From an uncultured Solirubrobacteraceae bacterium (GTDB taxonomy: Bacteria > Actinomycetota > Thermoleophilia > Solirubrobacterales > Solirubrobacteraceae), in contig CATPBV010000050.1 in NCBI GenBank assembly GCA_955652345.1, positions 1 through 27,466 of the forward strand: DNA of 27,466 nt. Reading direction: 5' to 3'. This document shows, one piece after another, positions 8,032-15,391 of the stretch; the first letter of the stretch is position 1; each line of letters starts with the position of its first letter. The notes under the pieces were generated by a model. It was not told where the DNA came from. It did not search any database and saw nothing but the letters and a program-made list of their open reading frames with translations. The position numbers and the translations under genes are program-made.

Positions 8032-8060
8032 TTGACACCTAGCAATGCTAGGTATACGAT
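8032..8060 (+). promoter_or_regulatory. Promoter of padR-like gene: TTGACA, 17 nt, TACGAT
   Basis: TTGACA at 8032-8037 and TACGAT at 8055-8060 are separated by exactly 17 nt (the overlapping TATACG reading would give 15). The expected transcription start falls within a few bases of the ATG at 8070 and there is no Shine-Dalgarno, so the transcript is probably leaderless. It is the strongest promoter match in the window. Confidence 0.7.
8037..8053. promoter_or_regulatory. PadR-type operator in the promoter spacer
   Basis: Perfect 8-bp inverted repeat ACCTAGCA-A-TGCTAGGT lies between the -35 and -10. A dimeric repressor bound here would exclude RNA polymerase. The adjacent PadR-family gene makes autorepression the simplest reading. 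Confidence 0.65.
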
Positions 8061-8069
8061 CGCTGGGCA

Positions 8070-8381
8070 ATGAGACCCGAAGCGCTCAAGGGCCATCTCG
8101 ACGCCCTCATCCTGGCGGTTGTGTCGAGCGGGCCGCTCCACGGCTACGCGATCATCGAGGAGCTCAAACAGCGAAGCGGCGGCACGCTCGCGCTTCCGGA
8201 GGGGACCGTGTATCCGGCGCTTCACCGTCTCGAAGCCGCGGGCCTGCTCGCGAGCTCATGGGCTGAGAAGGCGCGCAGGCGGCGGGTCTACCGCCTCACA
8301 GCGAAAGGGCGGCGGGAGCTGGGAGTACGGCGGGGCGAGTGGCGTGAGTTCTCCACGGTCGTCGAAGCGGTGCTTGCGTGA
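8070..8381 (+). CDS. PadR-family transcriptional regulator
   Basis: Small winged-helix DNA-binding protein of 103 aa. The pattern LDALILAVVSSGPLHGYAI, LPEGTVYPALHRLEAAGL and RRVYRLTAKGRREL is diagnostic of PadR proteins (short form, subfamily s1/s2). The ATG at 8070 lies 9 nt after the -10 and has no ribosome site. It overlaps the next gene by 4 nt (GTGA), so the two are translationally coupled. PadR regulators commonly control a membrane protein or ABC exporter encoded directly downstream, as here; the ligand is unknown. Probable autoregulation through the palindrome at 8037-8053. Confidence 0.93.
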   Translation: MRPEALKGHLDALILAVVSSGPLHGYAIIEELKQRSGGTLALPEGTVYPALHRLEAAGLLASSWAEKARRRRVYRLTAKGRRELGVRRGEWREFSTVVEAVLA

Positions 8382-9226
8382 AGCACGTCGAAGACCTGTC
8401 CGCGCAGCTCGCGGCGGTCGGCATCGCCGGCCGGCAGCGCACCCGGATCCTCGCCGAGATCGCCGATCATCTGAGCTGCGATCCCGACGCGACGCTCGGT
8501 GACCCGGCGGCGCTCGCCCGCCAGTTCGCCGACGAGCTCGGAACGTTGCGCGCCAGGCGCGCTGCGTTCGCTGCGTTCGCAGCGCTGGCGGTGGCCGGTG
8601 TCCTGTCCGCCGTGATGCTCGCCACCGCGCCCGCCGGCGTGCCGCGAGTCGCTTTCAGCCAGGGGACGGCGTCGCTCGGCGCGGCGATTGCGGTCCTCTC
8701 GGCGCAGGTGGCGTTCGTCGCGGGCGTGCTCGCAGGGTTACGCGCCCTTCGCCGCAGGCGGTCGGGAGTCGTGGCCCGGGCTGAGGCCGTGGTCATCGTC
8801 CGGCGCGCCGCGGTCGGGTTGGCTGCCGGGCTGGGAACGATGCTCGGAATCGCCCTACTCGCGACGGGGCTGGCGCACCATGTCGCGCCATGGTGGAGGA
8901 CGCTCGCGTTCACCACCGCGGCCGTCGGAGCCGCTTCGCTCGCCGCGGCGGCGCCCGCGACGCTGCGGGCAAGCCGGCTGCGCCCGGTCGCAGCCGGCCC
9001 AGCGGGCGACCTGTTCGATGACCTCGGGTCGCTCGTCCCGCGGGCGCTCCGGGGAAGACCCTGGAGTCTTGCGGTTCTCGTGGCCGGGACGATCGTCGTC
9101 GCGATCACGGCGGCGGGGGCGCTTCAGGCAGATGGCTATGACGGCGCGCTCCGCGGGGTCGTCGATGGCGGCGCCTGCCTGATGGGGTTCGCGGTGCTCG
9201 GGCGCTACATCGGTCTGCGCAACTGA
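8378..9226 (+). CDS. HAAS/DUF1700-like membrane protein coupled to PadR
   Basis: A 282-aa protein with an N-terminal soluble helical domain (about residues 1-58; LAEIADHLS and ARQFADELG resemble the HAAS domain that often follows PadR genes) and about six hydrophobic helices (near 60-82, 100-123, 145-170, 175-195, 230-250 and 260-280). Starts with GTG overlapping the padR stop. No catalytic motif is seen. Known HAAS proteins are thought to work with PadR as a signalling or permease pair, but the function of this one is unknown. Confidence 0.75.
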   Translation: MKHVEDLSAQLAAVGIAGRQRTRILAEIADHLSCDPDATLGDPAALARQFADELGTLRARRAAFAAFAALAVAGVLSAVMLATAPAGVPRVAFSQGTASLGAAIAVLSAQVAFVAGVLAGLRALRRRRSGVVARAEAVVIVRRAAVGLAAGLGTMLGIALLATGLAHHVAPWWRTLAFTTAAVGAASLAAAAPATLRASRLRPVAAGPAGDLFDDLGSLVPRALRGRPWSLAVLVAGTIVVAITAAGALQADGYDGALRGVVDGGACLMGFAVLGRYIGLRN

Positions 9227-9272
9227 CCGCCGGGATGGCAGGCGTATTGCGCTGCGAGCCGCGTCGCCCGGC

Positions 9273-9278
9273 TACGCT
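9273..9278 (+). promoter_or_regulatory. Possible -10 element (TACGCT) for the GH15 gene
   Basis: TACGCT lies 11 nt before the GTG at 9290 and no Shine-Dalgarno intervenes. No -35 at standard spacing; tentative leaderless promoter. Confidence 0.3.
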
Positions 9279-9289
9279 CTCGCCGGCCA

Positions 9290-11179
9290 GTGAATCCGAG
9301 CATCCCGCTTCCTCCGCACGACGTGCCACTGACCGGGCGGTCGCCTTTTCCCCCGATCGCTGACTACGCGTTCCTGTCTGACTGCCACACAGGTGCGCTC
9401 GTCGCTCCCGACGGGACCATCGAGTGGATGTGCATCCCGCGGTTCGACTCCCCCAGCGTGTTCGGGTCGCTGCTCGACCGCCGCGCCGGGTTTTTCAGGC
9501 TGGGCCCTTACGGGATCAACGTACCGCTGTCGGTCCGCTACCTCCCCGGCACGATGATCGTCGAGACCACGTGGATGACCCCGTCGGGGTGGATCGTTGT
9601 CCACGACGCGCTGACGATCGGCCCCTGGCACGACGAGCACGCCGATGAGACCTCGCACACCCGGCCGCCGACCGATCACGACGCGGACCACATGCTCGTG
9701 CGCACCGTGAAGTGCATCCAGGGGCAGGTGCAGGTCGAGGCGGTTTGCGAGCCGTTGTTCGACTACGGGCGCACGCCGGGGCGCTGGCAGATGGTCGGCG
9801 ACGACTGGCACAAGGCCGAGGTCACCGACGGTGAGACGCGGCTGCGGTTCGCGACCGACTTGCGGATAGGGATCGAGGGGAACCGCGCCCGCGCGCGCCA
9901 CACACTCAGGGAGGGAGAGCGGCGCTACGTCGCGCTTGGCTGGACTCATGGGCTGGAGTGCCCGATGGACGGCGACGACGCGTTCAGCCGCGTCGAGCAC
10001 ACCTCTCACTACTGGCGTAACTGGCTTGCGGGTGGCCGTTTTCCCGACCACCGCTGGCGCCGGATGCTGCAACGGTCGGCGTTGACCCTGAAGGGGCTGA
10101 CGTACGTGCCCACAGGCGCGACCGTCGCGGCGGCCACGACGTCGTTGCCAGAGACTCCCGGCGGGGAGCGCAACTGGGACTACCGCTACTGCTGGATGCG
10201 CGACGCGACCTTCACGCTGTGGGGCCTGCACGCGCTCGGGCTCGACTGGGAAGCCGACGACTTCATGCAGTTCGTGGCGGACCTCGAGCGCAACGGGGAC
10301 GGAGCGCTCCAGATCATGTATGGCCTCGGCGGGGAGCGGGATCTCGAGGAGCAGGAGCTCCCTCACCTCCACGGCTACGAGGGCGCGGTCCCGGTGCGGA
10401 TCGGCAACGGCGCGTTCAGACAGCGGCAGAACGACGTGTTCGGGGCGGTGCTCGACTCCATCTATCTGCACACGAAGATGGGAGGGCACATCCCGCAACG
10501 GCTTTGGCCCGTCATCCAGGACCAGGTGCGAGGCGCGATGGCTGTATGGCAGCTGCCCGACCAGGGAATCTGGGAGGCGCGCGGAGAGCCCAAGCACTAC
10601 GTCTCCTCGAAGCTGATGTGCTGGGTTGCGCTCGACCGCGGGGCTCGTCTTGCGGAGATCGAAGGGGAAGCCGACCTCGCACGGGAATGGGCTCAGGTGG
10701 CCCAGGAGATCCGCGCCGACATCCTCGAGCGTGGCGTCAGCGAGCGCGGTGTGTTCCGCCAGCACTACGAGACTGACGCGCTGGACGCATCAACACTGCT
10801 GATCCCGCTGGTGCGATTCCTGCCGGCGGCCGACGAGCGCGTGCGAGCGACGGTCCTCGCGATCGCCGACGAGCTCCAGGAGAACGGGTTCATCCTGCGC
10901 TACAAGGTGGAGGAGACCGACGACGGCCTGACCGGGGAGGAGGGGACCTTCCTGATCTGCTCGTTCTGGCTCGTGTCGGCGCTGTCCGAGATCGGCGAGG
11001 CAACGAGCGCGTTCATGCTGTGTGAGCGGTTGCTCGCGCACGCCTCCGTCCTCGGTCTATACGCCGAGGAGCTCGACGGGCAGACGGGCCGCCACCTCGG
11101 GAACTTCCCGCAGGCGTTCACCCATCTCGCTCTGATCAACGCAGTGATGCACGTGATTGCCCAGGAGGAGTCCGCCTGA
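9290..11179 (+). CDS. Glycoside hydrolase family 15 (glucoamylase / trehalase-like)
   Basis: Inverting alpha-glucosidase of the bacterial GH15 group, which includes cytoplasmic glucoamylases and the actinobacterial trehalase; which substrate is used cannot be decided here. The N-terminal beta-domain begins with IADYAFLSDCHTGALVAPDG, the (alpha/alpha)6 catalytic domain carries NWDYRYCWMRD (from N295), the acid-side region ELPHLHGYEGAVPVRIGN, and GEEGTFLICSFW (E550/E551 region) with the probable second catalytic Glu. No signal peptide, so cytosolic. The 629-aa length is typical. GTG start at 9290; no in-frame alternative close by gives a better N-terminus. Converges with the PPOX gene after 7 bp. 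Confidence 0.92.
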   Translation: MNPSIPLPPHDVPLTGRSPFPPIADYAFLSDCHTGALVAPDGTIEWMCIPRFDSPSVFGSLLDRRAGFFRLGPYGINVPLSVRYLPGTMIVETTWMTPSGWIVVHDALTIGPWHDEHADETSHTRPPTDHDADHMLVRTVKCIQGQVQVEAVCEPLFDYGRTPGRWQMVGDDWHKAEVTDGETRLRFATDLRIGIEGNRARARHTLREGERRYVALGWTHGLECPMDGDDAFSRVEHTSHYWRNWLAGGRFPDHRWRRMLQRSALTLKGLTYVPTGATVAAATTSLPETPGGERNWDYRYCWMRDATFTLWGLHALGLDWEADDFMQFVADLERNGDGALQIMYGLGGERDLEEQELPHLHGYEGAVPVRIGNGAFRQRQNDVFGAVLDSIYLHTKMGGHIPQRLWPVIQDQVRGAMAVWQLPDQGIWEARGEPKHYVSSKLMCWVALDRGARLAEIEGEADLAREWAQVAQEIRADILERGVSERGVFRQHYETDALDASTLLIPLVRFLPAADERVRATVLAIADELQENGFILRYKVEETDDGLTGEEGTFLICSFWLVSALSEIGEATSAFMLCERLLAHASVLGLYAEELDGQTGRHLGNFPQAFTHLALINAVMHVIAQEESA

Positions 11180-11186
11180 GGCCGGG

Positions 11187-12146
11187 CTACCGGCGCTTCG
11201 CGAGCTCGCGCTTAGCCGTCCGGCGGTACCTCCGCGCCTTGCGCGCGTTCGCGCGCACGAGCCCCAGGCGCGAGGCCGGCGCCTCGAAGCCCCCAACCAC
11301 GCGGTGGGGCACCAGCGTCCAGGAGCCCTCCGCGAAGAACAGATCCCCGCGCACCTGGAAGTTCTGCTGCCAGGTGAAGCTCTCGCCATGAGAGTGGGCC
11401 GTCAAACAGGCGAGTCCCGGCGCAAACGGAATCTCGGTCGGCGCCCCCTCGATCCGGATCCACCGCGCCGCCTCGTCGACGCGCACCGGCACGCGAACCG
11501 AGAATGGAAAGCCATCGGGGGACGCAATCGACAACACTGCGGTCGGGTAGCGCGTCCCGAGCTCGGTGATTCTCGGGTGCCAGCTGCTGGCGCCGCCGAC
11601 CGGGTCGGCGTGGAAGCGCGCTGGCTCCTCGAAATGGCCGGAGCGGACCTCCTCCATATGGGCGCCGTAGAGGTCGGGTTCCCCGGCGATGTCACCGCGC
11701 GACCAAACGTACACGCGCTCGGGCCGGATGTGGATGTAGATCCGCGTGTAGTACCAGTCGAGGAAGCGCTTCAGCGGCGCCGGGGGGTGGAGCTTCGCCG
11801 TACCGGGTAGCTTCTCGAGCGACTCCCGCTGGTATCGCTCGCGGTTGGCGTCGAGATCGTGGTCGTCGACCTCGGCCGAGCCTTGAACGAGGACCATCGG
11901 GGGGTCGTTCAGTCCGCTGCCGGTGGGGTCGGAGAACAGCAGTGCGACCAGCGGGTTCGCCCGCGCATCGTTGGCCTTCTTCGGATACCCGAGGCCCGTG
12001 GTCACGTCGATGCACGGCTCCGCGGGGCGGTAGTACGGCGTCACCGGCCAGGTGATCGGGTGGCCGCGTCCGTCAATCGTCGTCAGCTCGGTCGTGATGA
12101 AGCGGTCGAAGACCGATTGGACTTCGCCTGGGAGCGACCCCGTCAC
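11187..12146 (-). CDS. Pyridoxamine 5'-phosphate oxidase-related, FMN-binding family protein
   Basis: A 319-aa protein with two regions resembling the split beta-barrel fold of flavin (FMN/F420)-binding oxidoreductases: FITTELTTIDGRGHPITWPV..TGLGYPKKANDARANP..LLFSD and a second half YPTAVLSIASPDGFPFSVRV. The first half carries the typical pattern of conserved Lys/Arg near the FMN phosphate. Cofactor and substrate are not determined. A basic tail (KARRYRRTAKRELAKRR) ends the protein. GTG start at 12146, preceded at 6 nt by TATACT; it sits 15 bp after the NUDIX gene, so it has either its own leaderless promoter or read-through. Confidence 0.75.
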   Translation of the reverse strand: MTGSLPGEVQSVFDRFITTELTTIDGRGHPITWPVTPYYRPAEPCIDVTTGLGYPKKANDARANPLVALLFSDPTGSGLNDPPMVLVQGSAEVDDHDLDANRERYQRESLEKLPGTAKLHPPAPLKRFLDWYYTRIYIHIRPERVYVWSRGDIAGEPDLYGAHMEEVRSGHFEEPARFHADPVGGASSWHPRITELGTRYPTAVLSIASPDGFPFSVRVPVRVDEAARWIRIEGAPTEIPFAPGLACLTAHSHGESFTWQQNFQVRGDLFFAEGSWTLVPHRVVGGFEAPASRLGLVRANARKARRYRRTAKRELAKRR

Positions 12147-12152
12147 CGCGCG

Positions 12153-12158
12153 AGTATA
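12153..12158 (-). promoter_or_regulatory. Possible -10 element (TATACT) for the PPOX-family gene
   Basis: On the minus strand TATACT lies 6 nt upstream of the GTG at 12146, inside the 15-bp gap after the NUDIX stop. It is the best -10 hexamer in the window after the padR one; no clear -35. Confidence 0.4.
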
Positions 12159-12161
12159 TGG

Positions 12162-12791
12162 TCAGTCCGCGTAACCCGGTTCGCCCGGCAGGATGATCCG
12201 CGCGGTCTCACCGCCGAACACCACTCGCGGCTGGACAGGACGCACCTCGCGCTCGCGCGCATGCTCGAGCAGCGCCGCAGCCGACTCGAACGCGCAGAGC
12301 TGCTCGAGGTGCTTGACGGTCGGGAAGACCAGCAGCAGCTTGCCCTCCTCCGCCTCCGCGAGGGCGCTCGCGGGCTCATACCAGCGCGCGTCGACGACCT
12401 CGCTGCCGTCGGCTCGCGCCACCGTCCCGGGGGGCGCCGGCGCGAGGTAGAACCAGGTGTCGAAGCGGATCTTCACCTGCGCCGGAGTGATCCATCGGGA
12501 GAACGCGACCAAGCTCTCCGGGCCGGGGATCGACACGCCCGCTTCCTCCTCGAGCTCGCGAAGCGCGGCCGCTCGGAGCGCCGGATCCCCGTCTCCGTCG
12601 GCGCGGTTGACGGCGCCGCCGGGAAACACCCACGCCCCGCCCATGAAGCGAGCGCTCGGATTGCGCTTGACGAGCAGGACCTCGAGCGCCTCCGATCCGC
12701 CACGGAGCAGGATGACTGTAGCCGCGGGCCGCGGCACCGTTTCCTGTCCGGGGTTGAGCTCCTCGCCTGGGCCCGGTGTGACGGGTCTCAT
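12162..12791 (-). CDS. NUDIX hydrolase
   Basis: Pyrophosphohydrolase of 209 aa acting on a nucleoside-diphosphate-linked compound. The Nudix box is present in the insertion-bearing form: GGAWVFPGGAV, then a short acidic insert, then LRAAALRELEEEAGV, which keeps the REUXEEXGU core. This layout resembles the NUDT7/NUDT19-like group, some of which act on CoA esters, but I cannot assign the substrate. ATG start at 12791; TAGTGT lies 6 nt upstream. Divergent from rubredoxin with only 45 bp between start codons. Confidence 0.88.
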   Translation of the reverse strand: MRPVTPGPGEELNPGQETVPRPAATVILLRGGSEALEVLLVKRNPSARFMGGAWVFPGGAVNRADGDGDPALRAAALRELEEEAGVSIPGPESLVAFSRWITPAQVKIRFDTWFYLAPAPPGTVARADGSEVVDARWYEPASALAEAEEGKLLLVFPTVKHLEQLCAFESAAALLEHAREREVRPVQPRVVFGGETARIILPGEPGYAD

Positions 12792-12797
12792 GCGCCG

Positions 12798-12803
12798 ACA
12801 CTA
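12798..12803 (-). promoter_or_regulatory. Possible -10 element (TAGTGT) for the NUDIX gene
   Basis: TAGTGT on the minus strand, 6 nt before the ATG at 12791. Together with the plus-strand box at 12824 it would pack two divergent leaderless promoters into 45 bp. Confidence 0.3.
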
Positions 12804-12823
12804 GCGACCGGACCCACCACCGG

Positions 12824-12829
12824 TACGCT
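12824..12829 (+). promoter_or_regulatory. Possible -10 element (TACGCT) for the rubredoxin gene
   Basis: TACGCT ends 7 nt before the GTG at 12837, without Shine-Dalgarno. Identical to the hexamer before the GH15 gene. It supports GTG 12837 rather than ATG 12846 as start. Confidence 0.35.
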
Positions 12830-12836
12830 TCCAGCG

Positions 12837-12998
12837 GTGCGGTGGATGTGCGAGTCGTGCGGGTTCATCTACGACCCGTCAGAGGGCGATCCGGACGGGG
12901 GAATCCCTCCCGGCACGCCGTTCGAGGACATCCCCGAGACGTGGTTTTGCCCTGTATGCGGCGCGCGCAAGCGCGACTTCACCCAGTACGACGAGTAG
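12837..12998 (+). CDS. Rubredoxin
   Basis: Small iron protein, single-electron carrier in the cytosol. The 53-aa product has both rubredoxin knuckles: MCESCGFIYDP and FCPVCGARK (CxxCG and CPxCG), plus the family DPDGGIPPGTPFEDIPE-type middle. The four cysteines bind one Fe(SCys)4. Starts at GTG 12837 (V-R-W-M-C-E) or ATG 12846; the former gives the usual two or three residues before the first knuckle. It stops 3 bp before the lipoprotein phospholipase gene. Partner oxidoreductase not evident here; rubredoxins often serve alkane hydroxylases or oxidative-stress enzymes. Confidence 0.9.
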   Translation: MRWMCESCGFIYDPSEGDPDGGIPPGTPFEDIPETWFCPVCGARKRDFTQYDE

Positions 12999-13001
12999 CC
13001 A

Positions 13002-14663
13002 ATGCGTCTGCGGCTACTCGCTATCGGGTGCGCCTGCCTGCTCGCGCTGGGTGCCTCGGGCTGCGGTGGCGGCTCCAAGTCCCGTGCGTCGGTGACGACC
13101 GCGCCGCCGCCGCCTGCGGTCGGCATCCACAAGATCAAGCACATCGTGATCATCATGCAGGAGAACCGCTCCTTCGACTCGTATTTCGGCACCTATCCAG
13201 GAGCGGACGGGATTCCGATGAGCAACGGGATCCCGACCGTCTGCGTCCCTGATCCCACCACAGGACGCTGCGTTCGGCCCTATCACGACCGCCACGATCT
13301 GAACCTGGGCGGACCCCACAGCGTGCCCAATTCGATCGGCGACATCAACGGCGGGCTGATGAGTGGTTTCATCGCGCAGGAGAGGCAGGGGCTGCGGACC
13401 TGCACGGTCCAGTTCAACCCCGCCTGCGCCGGAGCGAAGGGCCTGCCCGACGTGATGGGCTACCACACCGGCGCCGACATCCCGAACTACTGGACGTACG
13501 CGCGCGACTACGTCCTCCAGGACCACATGTTCGAGCCGACCGCGTCCTGGAGCCTGCCGGCCCATCTGTTCATGGTCTCGGAATGGTCCGCGTACTGCGC
13601 GACACACGCAGACCCGTCGAGCTGCATCAATGCGCTCCAGCACCCAGCCTCTCCACCCGACTTCCTGCGCTACCGATTTCTCGCTCCCGGCCAGCCCGAC
13701 TACGCCTGGACCGACCTCACCTACCTCCTCCACAAGTACGGCGTCAGCTGGCGCTACTACGTATTCCAGGGGTCCGAGCCCGACTGCCAGTCCGATGCGG
13801 CGATGTCGTGTGGGCTCGTCAGGCAGGTGCCGCGAACGCCGGGAATCTGGAATCCGCTGCCCTACTTCGACACCGTCAAGCAGGACCAGCAGATCGGCAA
13901 CATCCAGTCGCTGAGCAACTTCTACGCCGCCGCGAAGACGGGCACGCTGCCGGCGGTCTCGTGGATCAACCCCAACGGACGCGTGTCCGAGCATCCCCCG
14001 GCCCTCGTGAGCGCGGGGCAGACCTATGTCACCGGCCTGATCAACGCGATCATGCGCAGTCCGGACTGGAGCAGCACCGCAATCTTCGTGTCATGGGACG
14101 ACTGGGGCGGTTTCTATGACCACGTGCGACCGCCGTTGGTCGACCAGAACGGGTACGGCCTGCGCGTGCCGGGGCTCGTGATCAGCCCATACGCGCGGGC
14201 GGGCTACATCGACCATCAGACGCTCAGCCACGACGCGTACGTGAAGTTCATCGAGGACGTATTCCTGGGTGGGCAGCGACTGGACCCGAACACCGATGGT
14301 CGTCCCGATCCTCGCCCGAATGTCCGCGAGAACGCGCCTCAGCTCGGAGATCTGGCCCGCGAGTTCAACTTCTCGCAGCCGCCACTGCCTCCGGTGCTGC
14401 TCCCGGTCGACCCGCACACGGATCTGATCGAGTCTTCGACGCTCGTCTCGCAGCGAGCATCGCTAGCACTGCTCGCGGCCAGGAGCTACCTGCTCCCAGT
14501 TGTGGCCGCATACCTCAGCATGACGCCCGAGCGGCTGCGGGCAGAGCTTGCATCGGGCGCGACCCTCCGTCAGATCGCTCGGCAGCGCGGAGTGAGGCTG
14601 CCGGGTCTGCGCCACCTGTTGCGCGCATTGATCGGAGCGCAAGTCGAGCAGCTGCTCCGCTGA
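13002..14663 (+). CDS. Phospholipase C / acid phosphatase-family lipoprotein
   Basis: Extracytoplasmic phosphoesterase of the bacterial phosphatidylcholine phospholipase C/AcpA family. The N-terminus is a lipoprotein signal (hydrophobic stretch ending ALGASG-C21). The metal/nucleophile motif IIMQENRSFDSYFGTY is at residues 50-65, with family segments NYWTYARDYVLQDHMFEP, SWSLPAHLFMVSEWS and SWDDWGGFYDHV. The last ~80 residues form an extra helical segment (AELASGATLRQIARQRGV) resembling short helical repeats seen in other actinobacterial secreted proteins; role unknown. ATG at 13002 directly follows the rubredoxin stop, so the two are probably co-transcribed. Substrate (phospholipid or phosphomonoester) is not decided. 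Confidence 0.9.
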   Translation: MRLRLLAIGCACLLALGASGCGGGSKSRASVTTAPPPPAVGIHKIKHIVIIMQENRSFDSYFGTYPGADGIPMSNGIPTVCVPDPTTGRCVRPYHDRHDLNLGGPHSVPNSIGDINGGLMSGFIAQERQGLRTCTVQFNPACAGAKGLPDVMGYHTGADIPNYWTYARDYVLQDHMFEPTASWSLPAHLFMVSEWSAYCATHADPSSCINALQHPASPPDFLRYRFLAPGQPDYAWTDLTYLLHKYGVSWRYYVFQGSEPDCQSDAAMSCGLVRQVPRTPGIWNPLPYFDTVKQDQQIGNIQSLSNFYAAAKTGTLPAVSWINPNGRVSEHPPALVSAGQTYVTGLINAIMRSPDWSSTAIFVSWDDWGGFYDHVRPPLVDQNGYGLRVPGLVISPYARAGYIDHQTLSHDAYVKFIEDVFLGGQRLDPNTDGRPDPRPNVRENAPQLGDLAREFNFSQPPLPPVLLPVDPHTDLIESSTLVSQRASLALLAARSYLLPVVAAYLSMTPERLRAELASGATLRQIARQRGVRLPGLRHLLRALIGAQVEQLLR

Positions 14664-14684
14664 TCAGCCCGGCGGGCCCGGTTG

Positions 14685-15368
14685 TCACGAGGCGAGCCAC
14701 TCCTCCAGAGGCAGCCCGCTCGTGACCGCCGCCAGGAGCTCTGGGTCGGGACGCTCGACATGAGCGAGCGTTCTCACGTCCACGCGCCCGAGCCGCCCGA
14801 TCGTCTGACGATTCGAGCGCTCGAGGGGACCCGGCGCCTCCGGCCAGGGGGTCAGCACCACCGCGGCCACCTCGAGCCCGCCGGCGCGGGCGGCCTCGAC
14901 CGTGAGAAGCGTGTGGTTGATCGTGCCGAGGCCGGGCCGCGCCGCGATCAGCACCGGGAATCCCAGATCTCGCGCCAGCGCCCGCACGTCGTAGTCGACC
15001 GTGAGCGGCACGAGCAATCCGCCGATGCCCTCGACGATCACCACCTCCCGGTGTCTGGCCGCGCTCAGCACCGAGTCCCGGAGCTCTCCAGCCACGAGCG
15101 GCCGCCCGGCCAGCTCGGCCGCAAGGTGCGGTGAGACCGGGGGACCGAATCCGAAGGCGCTGACCAGCTCAGGCGCGCTGTCGCTGACCCGGGCGAGCAG
15201 CAGGTGATCATGGGGCCATAGCGGATCCGCGGGTTCGTCGAGCCCGGTGATCACGGGCTTGCACGCAACCGCATCAATGCCGCGCGCACGAAAGGCCGCG
15301 GTGATCGCGGCGGCAAGCACCGTCTTGCCCACCCCCGTGTCGGTGCCGGTGACGAACCAGCCGCGCAC
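14685..15368 (-). CDS. bioD: Dethiobiotin synthase
   Basis: ATP-dependent closure of the ureido ring from 7,8-diaminopelargonic acid and CO2, the penultimate biotin step. P-loop GTDTGVGKT at residues 8-16 with K15, substrate lysine K37 in ACKPV, and VEGIGGLLVPL carrying the conserved Glu-Gly-x-Gly-Gly segment. The 227-aa length is normal. Begins 23 bp after the bioF-like stop on the same strand, so one operon. bioA and bioB are not in the window. Confidence 0.93.
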   Translation of the reverse strand: MRGWFVTGTDTGVGKTVLAAAITAAFRARGIDAVACKPVITGLDEPADPLWPHDHLLLARVSDSAPELVSAFGFGPPVSPHLAAELAGRPLVAGELRDSVLSAARHREVVIVEGIGGLLVPLTVDYDVRALARDLGFPVLIAARPGLGTINHTLLTVEAARAGGLEVAAVVLTPWPEAPGPLERSNRQTIGRLGRVDVRTLAHVERPDPELLAAVTSGLPLEEWLAS

Positions 15369-15391
15369 GTCCGGTGCGGAAACTGCGCCGG

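Noticed and set aside
9272..10765. 497-aa open frame antisense to the GH15 gene
   Set aside because: No recognisable domain; GH15 on the plus strand is unambiguous.
11859..12836. Long plus-strand frame continuous with rubredoxin, giving a 379-aa fusion
   Set aside because: The first ~326 residues are antisense to PPOX and NUDIX genes; only the last 53 residues are a real protein (rubredoxin).
14664..14684. GC-rich GCCCGGCGGGC hairpin between the phospholipase and bioD genes as a bidirectional terminator
   Set aside because: Stem of only about four pairs with a short loop and no T-run; too weak to call.
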